DNA of 64,000 nucleotides from Paraspadella gotoi (Eukaryota > Chaetognatha). Numbering within the stretch: the stretch's first letter is position 1; each line of letters opens with the position of its first letter. Shown piece after piece: positions 61,601-64,000 of the stretch. The stretch is taken from the NCBI GenBank assembly GCA_051294375.1, contig CM119266.1, positions 12,700,081-12,764,080 of the forward strand. The letters are read 5' to 3'. Below the pieces are notes generated by a model. The model did not search any database. It was not told the DNA's origin and saw only the letters and a program-made list of their open reading frames with translations. A program made the position numbers and the translations under genes.

Positions 61601-64000
61601 TAAGGACTCGGCAGTATCAGTAAACGAGAAGCATTTCTTTGACATTCAATTTAATTATGTATAATTGTCATATAAGATATATAATATAATATAAGATATA
61701 TAATGTTATATATATAATATAATATATATGTATATATAATATTATATATAATATATTATATATATATAATATGTAATGGCTCGCCTATACCTGGATATTG
61801 GGATAAAAGAGCCGAAATCCATGAAGGGTATTGGTTCCCAACTGATGACCTACCCATTGTATAAACATAAAAGATAAAAAATATTCAAAAAATAAATAAT
61901 TAAAAAGTAGGAAAAATAAAAAATACAATTTTCATTAAAGTATTTTAAAATTATATTCATGACATAAAGTGCCCCTATAGACCTTATCCCAGTATGTATC
62001 CTGTCAGAACATACAATTCTACATGGTAGTCTTATCACTATTGGTAAAAAAAATCATATATAACGTTGGTCCCCCTCAAAAAATTATCCATTCCCACCCC
62101 TTTCTGTTCAGCCTCTTAGATATTATGATTTTTTCATTAATGACTTTCTAACAGAAATGATGTGTGATTTCTATTAGAAAACTAGGACAGAAAGTAATCT
62201 AACCTTGTTTTGTATAGATGCTCCCTCTACTTCCAAAGACAGCACTGACTTTCCCTTCCCAAATTAAATTATTAGATAAATAAAACATTTTTAAAAAATA
62301 AAGCAATATATAGTTGATTAAATAATATAAATTAAATACTAAATCCTTCATAAAATATAAAAATAGTGAAACAAGTAATTCGCAAATTTTCATACCTAGT
62401 TTTCCTTGACGACGACGATCTTTAAAGAAAAACGAAAGTCACTATTTAAAATAGAGTATGTTTAAAGGGTTGCTCACCTTCGGGTTTCTATTGTTCTTTC
62501 CCGCATATATCTCCTAGAATTAACATAGCGAAGTTTCTTTTCATAAGTTTGTCGGTAGGTTTCTTCTTCGTCGACACTCTGGCGACCGCCTTGATCGTCT
62601 TTCAATTCTAAAAAGATGAATATTTATGATAATTATTAATTAATAAATATAAACTTTTTCAACAATATTTAACTAGCGCACGAAGGTACTTGCCGTGCAA
62701 AAGCGGCGGAGGTTTAGGACTAAACCCTTGTTCGCTATCGAGCGGTTTGACGTTTTCGGTCACTTTGAAAAAGAGCTGCCTGGTTCGCCGGAGCTGCAAC
62801 TGTTCCTTCGTGAGCCCGGGCTCGTCGCCGAGAAGAGAACCCTGACTGCCGCGTCGCTGCGACGTAGTAAAATTAGATTCTGGAAGGAATGACGGAAGAT
62901 TAGCGTCATTTTCGTGCGTCAGCAAACGAAGACACTTTTCCTAAAGTGTTTACCAGACTTAGGAGAAAACGCGGGCGACGAAAAGGTTTTAGCCAGGTGC
63001 AGCCGATTTTCTTCGATGGGTTGAAGATCACTATTGCTTCTCATTCGATCGACATCTGGCCCATCCTTAAAACAAATATCATAAAATACATATAAAATAC
63101 ATGTATGTAATATATACAATAAATATATATAATAAATTTTCATATCACATCACATTTATTTTCTAACAAAGCTCTCACGTTATCGTTTAAACTGGGCTCA
63201 GAGGTGGAGCGCGAATTTTTGACGCCGGGAAGCATATTAAACAGCGAACCGGGCGATGGATGGACGTTAATCAGAGGGCGTGGCGTCACCACCGACGACT
63301 GCCGGGCGCCGTGATCAGTTCCGTCGAGGTGCGACGGATAAACGACAGCGTAGGGCTTAATTATATTGTCTTCATCCTCATCGGCGTCGACGCGGAAGTA
63401 CGTTGAGGGTGTGCTCGGTTTGTGCGGTGGCACCGGCAGGGGAGAAAAAGACCTCTTAATTTGCTCGGATGCGGAAACCGACACCGATACGGCGGACGGG
63501 AGAGTAGAGGAATGCTGTAAAGCGACGGTGGGCAAGGACGGAATGGACGGTTCGCTGTAAGTGGAGACAGCGGCGGCGGCTTTTTTGCTCTCGATGAATT
63601 GTTTGCGGGTAAAGAGAAGCAGACGGTCGTAAGAGGATCCGAGTTCGTCGGATTCCTTCTCAACGTCGCCAGCCTCGTCGCCGACCGCGGAATAATAGTT
63701 TTTTTCGACGTTATCTTCCGATGCAGAGGCGAATCGTCGCTCAAACTGCTCGACCAATCGCGGATCGAGTTCAACGTAATTGGTAGAATTGTCTGATGCT
63801 GTCGCCGCAATCTCAACTATTTCGGCGCGCGTTCTCGACCGGCCCTTCGATCCATGGAGGAAAGAGTCACGACGGTGAGTGGAGATGTCGCCGGTAAGAG
63901 GAATGTGTTCATCGCCGCTCCTGAATCTCACGTTCTTCTTGGGAGAGACGGAAATCTCGGAGAGAGATGAAGACGACGACAAAGACTCAGCGACGCTCGG
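58677..64000 (-). CDS. DENND2-like: DENND2-type Rab guanine-nucleotide exchange factor (5' end beyond window)
   Basis: Thirteen exons are visible: 64000(+)-63149, 63065-62954, 62879-62694, 62607-62478, 62419-62396, 61447-61307, 61235-61060, 60901-60687, 59818-59677, 59606-59473, 59410-59264, 59184-58940, 58869-58677. All phases agree. The N-terminal part is long, Ser/Pro-rich and probably disordered. The tripartite DENN module follows: uDENN (FCFPE, FLFVLTGADSSRQYGYC), cDENN (LERSVILVS, ALVAILYPFNWEHTLIPILP, APSPYIIGV, GDEATILPPKL) and dDENN (FVCFFVSTIGHYLEYI, ETHMFELFI). The layout and C-terminus match DENND2A-D, known GEFs for Rab9-class GTPases in endosome-to-Golgi traffic. One exon is only 24 nt long, and the intron after 62694 needs a GC donor. 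The paralogue (A-D) cannot be decided. Confidence 0.9.
59850..60580 (-). mobile_element. Probable solo-LTR-like insertion in a DENND2 intron
   Basis: The intron 59819-60686 is far longer than most others in this gene and has a more GC-rich core than its flanks. Read on minus, a TGTCTCATTGGACG start, a polyadenylation signal (CAGAATAAAATC near 59,935) and an end near GGGATTCGAACC look like the U3-R-U5 of an LTR. Short frames on both strands show no retroelement protein. The boundaries are estimates. Confidence 0.35.
61448..62395. other. Long AT-rich DENND2 intron
   Basis: About 950 bp between the 24-nt microexon and the next exon. It contains an (AT/TA)n tract at 61,672-61,775. No gene or mobile element recognised. 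Confidence 0.55.

Overview
This is nuclear DNA of a multicellular animal. Eleven spliced protein genes are readable, with introns mostly 50-150 bp long and proteins close to human orthologues. The set (VWA8, HTRA2, SMG5, TARBP2/PRKRA, DENND2, TRIAP1, BUD23, SLC25A21) is metazoan. Very short introns with slowly evolving proteins suggest an early-branching, compact genome such as a sponge. That lineage guess is inference and is weakly supported.

The window has two halves. Positions 1 to about 25,900 are gene-poor. They hold dinucleotide to tetranucleotide repeats, polypurine tracts, a 24-nt minisatellite (3.05-3.78 kb), an LTR-bounded element (7,815-11,625), several CRE/E-box composites, and one plausible Q/A/S-rich coding exon (638-1,531, minus) of a gene I cannot name. 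Positions 25,966 to 64,000 are gene-dense.

Genes in the dense half: one plus-strand secreted C-type lectin (25,966-28,626), then ten genes that all lie on the minus strand. In transcription order these are DENND2-like (runs off the right edge), SMG5, TRIAP1, a TLDc/MEAK7-like protein, BUD23, SLC25A21, VWA8, HTRA2, beta-hexosaminidase and a TARBP2/PRKRA-like dsRNA-binding protein. Stop-to-start gaps are about 80-800 bp. Eight of the ten genes whose start codon is visible have a 3' splice acceptor 8-72 nt upstream of the ATG, which suggests spliced leader trans-splicing or obligatory 5'UTR introns.

The genes do not form one pathway. Four are mitochondrial (VWA8, HTRA2, SLC25A21, TRIAP1), three concern RNA (SMG5, TARBP2-like, BUD23), one is lysosomal, one regulates Rab GTPases and one may act in TOR/lysosome signalling. 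Five of about 79 introns appear to use GC-AG ends. VWA8 carries five single-base losses within 0.65 kb and the TARBP2-like gene one; these look like assembly errors but could be real lesions.
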